Assembly (NCBI GenBank): GCA_026874595.1 | Contig: CM049310.1 | Coordinates: 68,340,056 to 68,404,055, forward strand | Reading direction: 5' to 3' | DNA length: 64,000 nt | Source: Sipunculus nudus | Lineage: Eukaryota; Annelida; Sipuncula; Golfingiida; Sipunculidae | In this document: in pieces, positions 11,256 to 24,200 of the stretch | Position numbering within the stretch: position 1 is the first letter of the stretch | Layout: every line of letters starts with the position of its first letter | Position numbers and translations under genes: made by a program | The notes under the pieces: generated by a model | What the model was told of the DNA's origin: nothing | What the model saw: the letters and a program-made list of their open reading frames with translations, nothing else | Databases searched by the model: none

Positions 11256-12668
11256 CAATACTTTCAAGAACCCTGACATACATAAAACTAGTATGGAATC
11301 AGTAAAACAGTTCAGCCAACCTCCTATCTAATGCATGCCTCTGCTAAATCACGTAGATTTTCAAGAGACATATATCGAGTATGCATGCAGTGAAAGTACA
11401 CGAGCGTTTATGGTTTTAAAGATCATAGGCTTGAAGTAAGGGTTGAATAATTTCACAAGTCATGTGAAAAAGCTGAATTTTAATATTGCTCATATTATTT
11501 GTAAAAGGAATAAAAGGGGCACCAATCTGAGGGGAAATCGTTCATTTATAATAAATTGCAGGGATAGATGTGTCCCACAATGGCATAGGTCTATGACAGG
11601 TTAGAGAAATCTTTTGTGCTTTTACATCCCAAGGGAAACGAGAATGGCTCTTATGTTACCATGGAGACTGACACCTTGCAAATCACAAGCGGTTTTTTAA
11701 CCATTACATGTTTCCTCTCAGACATGTCTTTGTATTTCTCCTCCAGGAATGAAGCACCGATTTATCATCGTAAGGCTGTTTATTTTTTTTTCTAATTTTC
11801 TTCATCGGGAACCGTTTGAGCCACAAAGACCTGGTGCGGATGAGATGAAGGAAACTCGTTACCACAGTAACCGACATTTACTCGGTAGGTATTAAGTGCG
11901 CGGAACAGAGAGGTATTACGGCCCTGCACGGCCGCCCGAGGACATCAAAGAATGTGTGTTATAAGCTAATGGTATCGATATCGAAAATGCCCCAGACTGC
12001 AGGTCAATGTGCTGCCACGTGATTTTATGCAGCAAGTAAAGATGATATACGAGCAGCGAGACGAAACACACACTGGGGATCAGTGCTGTGTATTGTTCAA
12101 CCTAAATCAAATAGGAATATATTCATAATTAAAACTAAAATAATTCTTTCACAAAAACATGCCTCCGTGAAAGATCACTATCGCAGACGCATGTACCATG
12201 TCTTACCATGGAATGTAAGTTCAAATTTCTAAAGTGACTACAGAAATAAAAGACCTTGGTCGATATAGAAAATTACGACATCATACGCACTTGATGTCAC
12301 GTCCATAAGATATCCGCAGTGATTTAATCATGGAACTAGAAAAATGCATTCTCAGGAATTCAGTCCTCCGCCATGTTTGCGGTCCTTAATGAGGGATGCT
12401 TCCCAAAACCAAGTTCACCCGTGCATAAGTGAATGTACATTTGTGAATGTTCCTGGAAGTCTTTTCTGAATCCGGATCATGTGCTGGATTCACACCAAAA
12501 TCTTATCGACTCTTCCTTGCTGATTCACGAAATGGCCTGAACATTTCATGAGAATCCATTCATGATTGCGTGGTTATTTTGTGACAATCACATACACGCA
12601 CAAACACACACTAACGGGGATAACGTACGCCCTCCGACCGGAGGCAATGAGTGACAAGTCTCTCCTAC
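11256..12668. other. Intron remainder between minisatellite and exon q
   Basis: Unique-looking sequence with somewhat higher GC. No exon, RNA gene or repeat family recognised. Confidence 0.5.
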
Positions 12669-12832
12669 CCTCAGGAACTGGAACCCGTCTACAGGGTCGC
12701 TGGACATCGGGTTGCACCAAGCTGACCAGGCTGCCGAGTGTTTCCAGATGGCCACTAGGAGGCGTTTGCCGACAGCTACCACCATCCTGAGATGACTCCC
12801 TGTGGGCCGGCTCAAGGCGTACAGATGACTGC
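12669..12832 (-). CDS. GARNL3: GARNL3-like gene, exon q (CNH domain)
   Basis: Minus-strand exon of 164 bp, acceptor TATTCCAG, donor GTAGGA. It completes the Gly of TKG and encodes SHLYALSRPTGSHLRMVVAV, then GKRLLVAIWKHSAAWSAW, ending GFQFLR in phase 0. The HLYA(L/I)...LR.VVAV..RLL...W series is the CNH propeller core. The open frame runs on in both directions, but the splice sites define the ends. Confidence 0.92.
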
Positions 12833-14002
12833 CTGGAATAATTAAAACCTCATCATCTACCACCGACCAACTAAATCCTATCGCAATTCTGTTTATTACG
12901 GAAGCAGTTGAGATTGTTATTTGGTGTGTGGCCATAACTGTCGAATGTAAGAATATCAGATGAACACAAACTGGGTAAAAGTGTTCCTTGATGACAGACT
13001 ATTAATTATGAGATACATTTTACGACCAGTTCTGGTCGGTCATATATTTCCAGAGTCTTTGAATAATAGAGCTTGTGAATACATCAGATCTTGGCGGCCT
13101 GTTTTCTTTTGTGACAATATTTATAACACGCTATTGGATAAACAAAAGACGACAATAAAAACTGCAGTAATTAATGGTGAACCGGAAGCCAGTTGTTGTT
13201 CCAAATGTGGGTGCTTTAATTAACGAGAGAAATGACTTGACCCATATAGCTAAACATAGCATCCAAAGGTATAAAACTGGTACACCAGTCCAATGGTATT
13301 CCATTGAATAGCATATTTATCAGTTTCTACTGAGCTGAATTTATGTAGATTTATAGAACAATTTCTTTTTTGTTACTTCTTGCACTTATCTCCATCGTTT
13401 CAATTATTACACACAGAAACGTACACAAGACAAACACACGCACACGTATTAATTAGAACAAAGTAGGGTCCGCATTTTCTGCTCATTTGCGTACTGACTT
13501 AGCAGTAAATGAAGAGTTAGAAAGTAATATGCATTATAACAATTAACTGATCAACATTAAATGTTTTGGGTTACCAGTACAGTTACCGCTCAGAAAATGA
13601 TATTAACTTTTAATTATCTCACATTTCATCCCTAGTGGATTTTGAACAAGGCTGTTGCAAACATGTAATATAAGATAATTGAATTTGTGAGTCGACAAAA
13701 AAAACGTTAATCATATTTCCATAATTACATCAACTTAACCGAGAAATAATTAGCTGAAATTACACTTCCTCTAACGATTCAGGAACTGTCACGTCCTAAG
13801 AACAGAAGATTAAACATAACACATTTTATTTCTTAGTGGTTGGATATGTTCTTAAGCCTGATCATTGCAGTCACAAGACAGAGCACCCCTTCAGTTCACT
13901 CTGTCCCATCTTCCTGTGACGTTTCCATATTACATTGTTTATTTCGTTCAGTTCTGCGCAGCGTCAAGCGTTGACTAAGTAGACTGGCGTCTGCGTACTT
14001 AC
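12833..14002. other. Intron between exons p and q
   Basis: AT-rich. The open frame at 12960-13223 (+) has no recognisable family and is antisense to the gene. Nothing else seen. Confidence 0.5.
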
Positions 14003-14116
14003 CTTTAGTTTGTTCAAGTCTGTGTTCCTTACAGTCGTTCTTCGTCCGGATGTAGTCCTCATTCTTCTCCCCTTCAAAGTCGAGCAAATGAAACACGTGT
14101 ACCCGGCTCTCCTTCC
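14003..14116 (-). CDS. GARNL3: GARNL3-like gene, exon p (CNH domain)
   Basis: Minus-strand exon of 114 bp, acceptor AATTTCAG, donor GTAAGT. Two bases complete Gly, then KESRVHVFHLLDFEGEKNED and YIRTKNDCKEHRLEQTK, with one base left. The R..VF.L..FE pattern followed by DCKEH.LE.TKG is a conserved GARNL3 CNH segment. Confidence 0.92.
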
Positions 14117-14547
14117 CTGAAATTAGAATTACATCTTAACACATTGAACATCCACTGAATTATAATTAACATTTCTGCCCAGAATTAACGAACATGTCTT
14201 TCTAAATCTCATCCGCAGTTTCTGGAAATCCCAGAATGAAAATTGACTATAATCGTATATTCTGTGACCAGGTCGCATTTATGGTGATATTTGTGGTGAC
14301 GGACTATAATTACAAATTAGTTAAATAATAAAAAATAAATCTGAACATTCGTAATATTAAATTCTTTCATTCAGATTGCTTTCGGCGTTTGGCTTTTTGA
14401 CTGTTCACATAAGGTTGAATTACACTGATTCGACTTACCATGGCTTAAGGAGAATCCGTAATTATTTTCTGTACAGTTTTGATGATAAAATCATTTGTAT
14501 TAATATCCTATAATTGGTTTTTACGGCCTCATGGATCTAAAAGGGCA

Positions 14548-14551
<4 letters not shown>
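14117..14551. other. Intron between exons o and p, unique part
   Basis: No feature seen apart from the adjoining (GA)n tract. Confidence 0.5.
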
Positions 14552-14604
<53 letters not shown>

Positions 14605-14626
14605 AGGAGAGAGAGAGAGACAGAGA
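14552..14626. repeat. (GA)n microsatellite, (CT)n on the gene's sense strand
   Basis: A tract of about 75 bp of GA repeats with a few interruptions. On the sense strand of the gene it is a CU-rich run starting about 16 nt after the donor of exon o. Confidence 0.95.
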
Positions 14627-14642
14627 ATATTGTTTAACCGAC

Positions 14643-14741
14643 CTTTATCAGCCCTGAACACCATGAGACCGTGTGCTTCCACGATGTTCAGCTGGCGGAC
14701 GGTTACCGTCTTGTCGAATATAGCTCTGGGCGCCGTGCCAT
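14643..14741 (-). CDS. GARNL3: GARNL3-like gene, exon o (CNH domain)
   Basis: Minus-strand exon of 99 bp, acceptor TATCACAG, donor GTCGGT (weaker than its neighbours). It completes an Asp codon and encodes GTAPRAIFDKTVTVRQLNIV and EAHGLMVFRADK. The sequence FDKT..V.QLN..EAHGL..FRADKG is strongly GARNL3-like. A (CT)n tract on the sense strand begins about 16 nt into the intron after this donor. Confidence 0.92.
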
Positions 14742-15017
14742 CTGTGATAGACATGTATATAAGGTTATGTAGGTCTGTCTGACACAAGAATTAATAATAA
14801 AAGCATGCACCTGGTGTGTCTCTTATCCATATATTTCTGTACACGTAGACTTCTTGGTATAATTTAGAATGTCTTTATTAGTATAATTTTCTTGGGTATT
14901 TAAGTAGTTTGGAAGTCGAACTCGGTGTCACGCATTTATCCGTGACAGGATATATACTGTCTCAGAGAAAAGAGTTGCGTTGATAAAGTTGAAGTATGAG
15001 AAAGCATGTTTACGTAC

Positions 15018-15129
15018 CTTCCAGAATAAAAATGCCGACATCTGTTGCCACTACCAACTTGTCGCCCCAGCTGTCGCCACAGATAATGTCATAGTGGAGA
15101 TCATTCACGAAGTTCTGCGGTTCCCAAGG
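15018..15129 (-). CDS. GARNL3: GARNL3-like gene, exon n (start of CNH domain)
   Basis: Minus-strand exon of 112 bp, acceptor TTCCACAG, donor GTACGT. Phase 0 start, ends with one base. It encodes PWEPQNFVNDLHYDIICGDS and WGDKLVVATDVGIFILE. The pattern (I)ICGDSWGDKL.V.TD.GI..LE is the first beta-propeller strand pair of a CNH domain. Its acceptor lies only 166 bp from the end of the 84-bp array. Confidence 0.92.
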
Positions 15130-15295
15130 CTGTGGAACACAATATGTTTAAAAAATAAGGATTACAATGTCTGTGCCCGCGGCTTGATGGGATTTCCTGA
15201 AACCCAGATCTGATTGTCTGTAAAGCAGGCCATTAATATAACACAATGTCTTCTTTCTCATTCTTTTTATCTGTCAGCAATAGAATTTCACGAGT

Positions 15296-18200
15296 AACAT
15301 TTTAATCGATTTTTTTCTGTTGTTTACAGGTATACGTGTTTACTGTCTGGAATATAAAAGAAAGGTGACCGTATCTTTTAACATTATAATCGATTCTTTT
15401 CTGTTGTTTACAGGTATACGTGTTTACTGTCTGGAATATAAAAGAAAGGTGACCGTATCTTTTAACATTATAATCGATTCTTTTCTGTTGTTTACAGGTA
15501 TACGTGTTTACTGTCTGGAATATAAAAGAAAGGTGACCGTATCTTTTAACATTATAATCGATTCTTTTCTGTTGTTTACAGGTATACGTGTTTACTGTCT
15601 GGAATATAAAAGAAAGGTGACCGTATCTTTTAACATTATAATCGATTCTTTTCTGTTGTTTACAGGTATACGTGTTTACTGTCTGGAATATAAAAGAAAG
15701 GTGACCGTATCTTTTAACATTATAATCGATTCTTTTCTGTTGTTTACAGGTATACGTGTTTACTGTCTGGAATATAAAAGAAAGGTGACCGTATCTTTTA
15801 ACATTATAATCGATTCTTTTCTGTTGTTTACAGGTATACGTGTTTACTGTCTGGAATATAAAAGAAAGGTGACCGTATCTTTTAACATTATAATCGATTC
15901 TTTTCTGTTGTTTACAGGTATACGTGTTTACTGTCTGGAATATAAAAGAAAGGTGACCGTATCTTTTAACATTATAATCGATTCTTTTCTGTTGTTTACA
16001 GGTATACGTGTTTACTGTCTGGAATATAAAAGAAAGGTGACCGTATCTTTTAACATTATAATCGATTCTTTTCTGTTGTTTACAGGTATACGTGTTTACT
16101 GTCTGGAATATAAAAGAAAGGTGACCGTATCTTTTAACATTATAATCGATTCTTTTCTGTTGTTTACAGGTATACGTGTTTACTGTCTGGAATATAAAAG
16201 AAAGGTGACCGTATCTTTTAACATTATAATCGATTCTTTTCTGTTGTTTACAGGTATACGTGTTTACTGTCTGGAATATAAAAGAAAGGTGACCGTATCT
16301 TTTAACATTATAATCGATTCTTTTCTGTTGTTTACAGGTATCCGTGTTAACTGTCTGGAATATAAAAGAAAGGTGACCGTATCTTTTAACATTATAATCG
16401 ATTCTTTTCTGTTGTTTACAGGTATACGTGTTTACTGTCTGGAATATAAAAGAAAGGTGACCGTATCTTTTAACATTATAATCGATTCTTTTCTGTTGTT
16501 TACAGGTATACGTGTTTACTATCTGGAATATAAAAGAAAGGTGACCGTATCTTTTAACATTATAATCGATTCTTTTCTGTTGTTTACAGGTATACGTGTT
16601 TACTGTCTGGAATATAAAAGAAAGGTGACCGTATCTTTTAACATTATAATCGATTCTTTTCTGTTGTTTACAGGTATCCGTGTTAACTGTCTGGAATATA
16701 AAAGAAAGGTGACCGTATCTTTTAACATTATAATCGATTTTTTTCTGTTGTTTACAGGTATACGTGTTTACTGTCTGGAATATAAAAGAAAGGTGACCGT
16801 ATCTTTTAACATTATAATCGATTCTTTTCTGTTGTTTACAGGTATACGTGTTTACTGTCTGGAATATAAAAGAAAGGTGACCGTATCTTTTAACATTATA
16901 ATCGATTCTTTTCTGTTGTTTACAGGTATACGTGTTTACTGTCTGGAATATAAAAGAAAGGTGACCGTATCTTTTAACATTATAATCGATTCTTTTCTGT
17001 TGTTTACAGGTATCCGTGTTTACTGTCTGGAATATAAAAGAAAGGTGACCGTATCTTTTAACATTATAATCGATTCTTTTCTGTTGTTTACAGGTATACG
17101 TGTTTACTGTCTGGAATATAAAAGAAAGGTGACCGTATCTTTTAACATTATAATCGATTCTTTTCTGTTGTTTACAGGTATACGTGTTTACTGTCTGGAA
17201 TATAAAAGAAAGGTGACCGTATCTTTTAACATTATAATCGATTCTTTTCTGTTGTTTACAGTTATACGTGTTTACTGTCTGGAATATAAAAGAAAGGTGA
17301 CCGTATCTTTTAACATTATAATCGATTCTTTTCTGTTGTTTACAGGTATACGTGTTTATTGTCTGGAATATAAAAGAAAGGTGACCGTATCTTTTAACAT
17401 TATAATCGATTCTTTTCTGCTGTTTACAGTTATACGTGTTTACTGTCTGGAATATAAAAGAAAGGTGACCGTATCTTTTAACATTATAATCGATTCTTTT
17501 CTGTTGTTTACAGGTATACGTGTTTACTGTCTGTAATATAAAAGAAAGGTGACCGTATCTTTTAACATTATAATCGATTCTTTTCTGTTGTTTACAGGTA
17601 TCCGTGTTTACTGTCTGGAATATAAAAGAAAGGTGACCGTATCTTTTAACATTATAATCGATTCTTTTCTGTTGTTTACAGGTATCCGTGTTAACTGTCT
17701 GTAATATAAAAGAAAGGTGACCGTATCTTTTAACATTATAATCGATTCTTTTCTGTTGTTTACAGGTATACGTGTTTACTGTCTGGAATATAAAAGAAAG
17801 GTGACCGTATCTTTTAACATTATAATCGATTCTTTTCTGTTGTTTACAGGTATCCGTGTTTACTGTCTGGAATATAAAAGAAAGGTGACCGTATCTTTTA
17901 ACATTATAATCGATTCTTTTCTGTTGTTTACAGGTATCCGTGTTTACTGTCTGGAATATAAAAGAAAGGTGACCGTATCTTTTAACATTATAATCGATTC
18001 TTTTCTGTTGTTTTTAGGTATACGTGTTTACTGTCTGGAATATAAAAGAAAGGTGACCGTATCTTTTAACATTATAATCGATTCTTTTCTGTTGTTTACA
18101 GGTATCCGTGTTTACTGTCTGGAATATAAAAGAAAGGTGACCGTATCTTTTAACATTATAATCGATTCTTTTCTGTTGTTTACGGGTATACGTGTTTACT

Positions 18201-21200
18201 GTCTGGAATATAAAAGAAAGGTGACCGTATCTTTTAACATTATAATCGATTCTTTTCTGTTGTTTACGGGTATACGTGTTTACTGTCTGGAATATAAAAG
18301 AAAGGTGACCGTATCTTTTAACATTATAATCGATTCTTTTCTGTTGTTTACAGGTATCCGTGTTTACTGTCTGGAATATAAAAGAAAGGTGACCGTATCT
18401 TTTAACATTATAATCGATTCTTTTCTGTTGTTTACAGGTATACGTGTTTACTGTCTGGAATATAAAAGAAAGGTGACCGTATCTTTTAACATTATAATCG
18501 ATTCTTTTCTGTTGTTTACAGGTATCCGTGTTTACTGTCTGGAATATAAAAGAAAGGTGACCGTATCTTTTAACATTATAATCGATTCTTTTCTGTTGTT
18601 TACAGGTATACGTGTTTACTGTCTGGAATATAAAAGAAAGGTGACCGTATCTTTTAACATTATAATCGATTCTTTTCTGTTGTTTACAGGTATACGTGTT
18701 TACTGTCTGGAATATAAAAGAAAGGTGACCGTATCTTTTAACATTATAATCGATTCTTTTCTGTTGTTTACAGGTATCCGTGTTAACTGTCTGGAATATA
18801 AAAGAAAGGTGACCGTATCTTTTAACATTATAATCGATTCTTTTCTGTTGTTTACAGTTATACGTGTTTACTGTCTGGAATATAAAAGAAAGGTGACCGT
18901 ATCTTTTAACATTATAATCGATTCTTTTCTGTTGTTTACAGGTATACGTGTTTACTGTCTGGAATATAAAAGAAAGGTGACCGTATCTTTTAACATTATA
19001 ATCGATTCTTTTCTGTTGTTTACAGGTATACGTGTTTACTGTCTGGAATATAAAAGAAAGGTGACCGTATCTTTTAACATTATAATCGATTCTTTTCTGT
19101 TGTTTACAGGTATACGTGTTTACTGTCTGGAATATAAAAGAAAGGTGACCGTATCTTTTAACATTATAATCGATTCTTTTCTGTTGTTTACAGGTATACG
19201 TGTTTACTGTCTGGAATATAAAAGAAAGGTGACCGTATCTTTTAACATTATAATCGATTCTTTTCTGTTGTTTACAGGTATCCGTGTTTACTGTCTGGAA
19301 TATAAAAGAAAGGTGACCGTATCTTTTAACATTATAATCGATTCTTTTCTGTTGTTTACAGGTATCCGTGTTTACTGTCTGGAATATAAAAGAAAGGTGA
19401 CCGTATCTTTTAACATTATAATCGATTCTTTTCTGTTGTTTACAGGTATCCGTGTTTACTGTCTGGAATATAAAAGAAAGGTGACCGTATCTTTTAACAT
19501 TATAATCGATTCTTTTCTGTTGTTTACAGGTATACGTGTTTACTGTCTGGAATATAAAAGAAAGGTGACCGTATCTTTTAACATTATAATCGATTCTTTT
19601 CTGTTGTTTACAGGTATACGTGTTTACTGTCTGGAATATAAAAGAAAGGTGACAGTATCTTTTAACATTATAATCGATTCTTTTCTGTTGTTTACAGGTA
19701 TACGTGTTTACTGTCTGGAATATAAAAGAAAGGTGACCGTATCTTTTAACATTATAATCGATTCTTTTCTGTTGTTTACAGGTATACGTGTTTACTGTCT
19801 GGAATATAAAAGAAAGGTGACCGTATCTTTTAACATTATAATCGATTCTTTTCTGTTGTTTACAGGTATCCGTGTTTACTGTCTGGAATATAAAAGAAAG
19901 GTGACCGTATCTTTTAACATTATAATCGATTCTTTTCTGTTGTTTACAGGTATCCGTGTTTACTGTCTGGAATATAAAAGAAAGGTGACCGTATCTTTTA
20001 ACATTATAATCGTTTCTTTTCTGTTGTTTACAGGTATACGTGTTTACTGTCTGGAATATAAAAGAAAGGTGACCGTATCTTTTAACATTATAATCGATTC
20101 TTTTCTGTTGTTTACAGGTATACGTGTTTACTGTCTGGAATATAAAAGAAAGGTGACCGTATCTTTTAACATTATAATCGATTCTTTTCTGTTGTTTACA
20201 GGTATACGTGTTTACTGTCTGGAATATAAAAGAAAGGTGACAGTATCTTTTAACATTATAATCGATTCTTTTCTGTTGTTTACAGGTATCCGTGTTAACT
20301 GTCTGGAATATAAAAGAAAGGTGACCGTATCTTTTAACATTATAATCGATTCTTTTCTGTTGTTTACAGGTATACGTGTTTACTGTCTGGAATATAAAAG
20401 AAAGGTGACCGTATCTTTTAACATTATAATCGATTCTTTTCTGTTGTTTACAGGTATACGTGTTTACTGTCTGGAATATAAAAGAAAGGTGACCGTATCT
20501 TTTAACATTATAATCGATTCTTTTCTGTTGTTTACAGGTATACGTGTTTACTGTCTGGAATATAAAAGAAAGGTGACCGTATCTTTTAACATTATAATCG
20601 ATTCTTTTCTGTTGTTTACAGGTATCCGTGTTAACCGGCTGGAATATAAAAGAAAGGTGACCGTATCTTTTAACATTATAATCGATTCTTTTCTGTTGTT
20701 TACAGGTATACGTGTTTACTGTCTGGAATATAAAAGAAAGGTGACCGTATCTTTTAACATTATAATCGATTCTTTTCTGTTGTTTACAGGTATCCGTGTT
20801 AACTGTCTGGAATATAAAAGAAAGGTGACCGTATCTTTTAACATTATAATCGATTCTTTTCTGTTGTTTACAGGTATCCGTGTTTACTGTCTGGAATATA
20901 AAAGAAAGGTGACCGTATCTTTTAACATTATAATCGATTCTTTTCTGTTGTTTACAGGTATCCGTGTTTACTGTCTGGAATATAAAAGAAAGGTGACCGT
21001 ATCTTTTAACATTATAATCGATTCTTTTCTGTTGTTTACAGGTATCCGTGTTTACTGTCTGGAATATAAAAGAAAGGTGACCGTATCTTTTAACATTATA
21101 ATCGATTCTTTTCTGTTGTTTACAGGTATCCGTGTTTACTGTCTGGAATATAAAAGAAAGGTGACCGTATCTTTTAACATTATAATCGATTCTTTTCTGT

Positions 21201-24200
21201 TGTTTACAGGTATCCGTGTTTACTGTCTGGAATATAAAAGAAAGGTGACCGTATCTTTTAACATTATAATCGATTCTTTTCTGTTGTTTACAGGTATACG
21301 TGTTTACTGTCTGGAATATAAAAGAAAGGTGACCGTATCTTTTAACATTATAATCGATTCTTTTCTGTTGTTTACAGGTATCCGTGTTTACTGTCTGGAA
21401 TATAAAAGAAAGGTGACCGTATCTTTTAACATTATAATCGATTCTTTTCTGTTGTTTACAGGTATCCGTGTTTACTGTCTGGAATATAAAAGAAAGGTGA
21501 CCGTATCTTTTAACATTATAATCGATTCTTTTCTGTTGTTTACAGGTATACGTGTTTACTGTCTGGAATATAAAAGAAAGGTGACCGTATCTTTTAACAT
21601 TATAATCGATTCTTTTCTGTTGTTTACAGGTATACGTGTTTACTGTCTGGAATATAAAAGAAAGGTGACCGTATCTTTTAACATTATAATCGATTCTTTT
21701 CTGTTGTTTACAGGTATACGTGTTTACTGTCTGGAATATAAAAGAAAGGTGACCGTATCTTTTAACATTATAATCGATTCTTTTCTGTTGTTTACAGGTA
21801 TACGTGTTTACTGTCTGGAATATAAAAGAAAGGTGACCGTATCTTTTAACATTATAATCGATTCTTTTCTGTTGTTTACAGGTATACGTGTTTACTGTCT
21901 GGAATATAAAAGAAAGGTGACAGTATCTTTTAACATTATAATCGATTCTTTTCTGTTGTTTACAGGTATCCGTGTTAACTGTCTGGAATATAAAAGAAAG
22001 GTGACCGTATCTTTTAACATTATAATCGATTCTTTTCTGTTGTTTACAGGTATACGTGTTTACTGTCTGGAATATAAAAGAAAGGTGACCGTATCTTTTA
22101 ACATTATAATCGATTCTTTTCTGTTGTTTACAGGTATCCGTGTTAACTGTCTGGAATATAAAAGAAAGGTGACCGTATCTTTTAACATTATAATCGATTC
22201 TTTTCTGTTGTTTACAGGTATACGTGTTTACTGTCTGGAATATAAAAGAAAGGTGACCGTATCTTTTAACATTATAATCGATTCTTTTCTGTTGTTTACA
22301 GGTATACGTGTTTACTGTCTGGAATATAAAAGAAAGGTGACCGTATCTTTTAACATTATAATCGATTCTTTTCTGTTGTTTACAGGTATACGTGTTTACT
22401 GTCTGGAATATAAAAGAAAGGTGACCGTATCTTTTAACATTATAATCGATTCTTTTCTGTTGTTTACAGGTATCCGTGTTAACTGTCTGGAATATAAAAG
22501 AAAGGTGACCGTATCTTTTAACATTATAATCGATTTTTTTCTGTTGTTTACAGGTATCCGTGTTTACTGTCTGGAATATAAAAGAAAGGTGACCGTATCT
22601 TTTAACATTATAATCGATTCTTTTCTGTTGTTTACAGGTATCCGTGTTTACTGTCTGGAATATAAAAGAAAGGTGACCGTATCTTTTAACATTATAATCG
22701 ATTCTTTTCTGTTGTTTACAGGTATCCGTGTTTACTGTCTGGAATATAAAAGAAAGGTGACCGTATCTTTTAACATTATAATCGATTCTTTTCTGTTGTT
22801 TACAGGTATACGTGTTTACTGTCTGGAATATAAAAGAAAGGTGACCGTATCTTTTAACATTATAATCGATTCTTTTCTGTTGTTTACAGGTATACGTGTT
22901 TACTGTCTGGAATATAAAAGAAAGGTGACCGTATCTTTTAACATTATAATCGATTCTTTTCTGTTGTTTACAGGTATACGTGTTTACTGTCTGGAATATA
23001 AAAGAAAGGTGACCGTATCTTTTAACATTATAATCGATTCTTTTCTGTTGTTTACAGGTATCCGTGTTAACTGTCTGGAATATAAAAGAAAGGTGACCGT
23101 ATCTTTTAACATTATAATCGATTCTTTTCTGTTGTTTACAGGTATCCGTGTTTACTGTCTGGAATATAAAAGAAAGGTGACCGTATCTTTTAACATTATA
23201 ATCGATTCTTTTCTGTTGTTTACAGGTATACGTGTTTACTGTCTGGAATATAAAAGAAAGGTGACCGTATCTTTTAACATTATAATCGATTCTTTTCTGT
23301 TGTTTACAGGTATACGTGTTTACTGTCTGGAATATAAAAGAAAGGTGACCGTATCTTTTAACATTATAATCGATTCTTTTCTGTTGTTTACAGGTATCCG
23401 TGTTAACTGTCTGGAATATAAAAGAAAGGTGACCGTATCTTTTAACATTATAATCGATTCTTTTCTGTTGTTTACAGGTATACGTGTTTACTGTCTGGAA
23501 TATAAAAGAAAGGTGACCGTATCTTTTAACATTATAATCGATTCTTTTCTGTTGTTTACAGGTATACGTGTTTACTGTCTGGAATATAAAAGAAAGGTGA
23601 CAGTATCTTTTAACATTATAATCGATTCTTTTCTGTTGTTTACAGGTATCCGTGTTAACTGTCTGGAATATAAAAGAAAGGTGACCGTATCTTTTAACAT
23701 TATAATCGATTCTTTTCTGTTGTTTACAGGTATCCGTGTTAACTGTCTGGAATATAAAAGAAAGGTGACCGTATCTTTTAACATTTTAATCGATTCTTTT
23801 CTGTTGTTTACAGGTATACGTGTTTACTGTCTGGAATATAAAAGAAAGGTGACCGTATCTTTTAACATTATAATCGATTCTTTTCTGTTGTTTACAGGTA
23901 TACGTGTTTACTGTCTGGAATATAAAAGAAAGGTGACCGTATCTTTTAACATTATAATCGATTCTTTTCTGTTGTTTACAGGTATCCGTGTTTACTGTCT
24001 GGAATATAAAAGAAAGGTGACCGTATCTTTTAACATTATAATCGATTCTTTTCTGTTGTTTACAGGTATCCGTGTTAACTGTCTGGAATATAAAAGAAAG
24101 GTGACCGTATCTTTTAACATTTTAATCGATTCTTTTCTGTTGTTTACAGGTATACGTGTTTACTGTCTGGAATATAAAAGAAAGGTGACCGTATCTTTTA

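Noticed and set aside
12960-13223. 87-codon plus-strand frame as a gene
   Set aside because: Intronic, antisense, no recognisable motif and no splice-consistent partners.
15320-17536. Open frame of 738 codons as a gene
   Set aside because: It is entirely made of the 84-bp satellite; the period is a multiple of three, so openness is a by-product. It lies antisense in an intron and has no unique N- or C-terminal domain.
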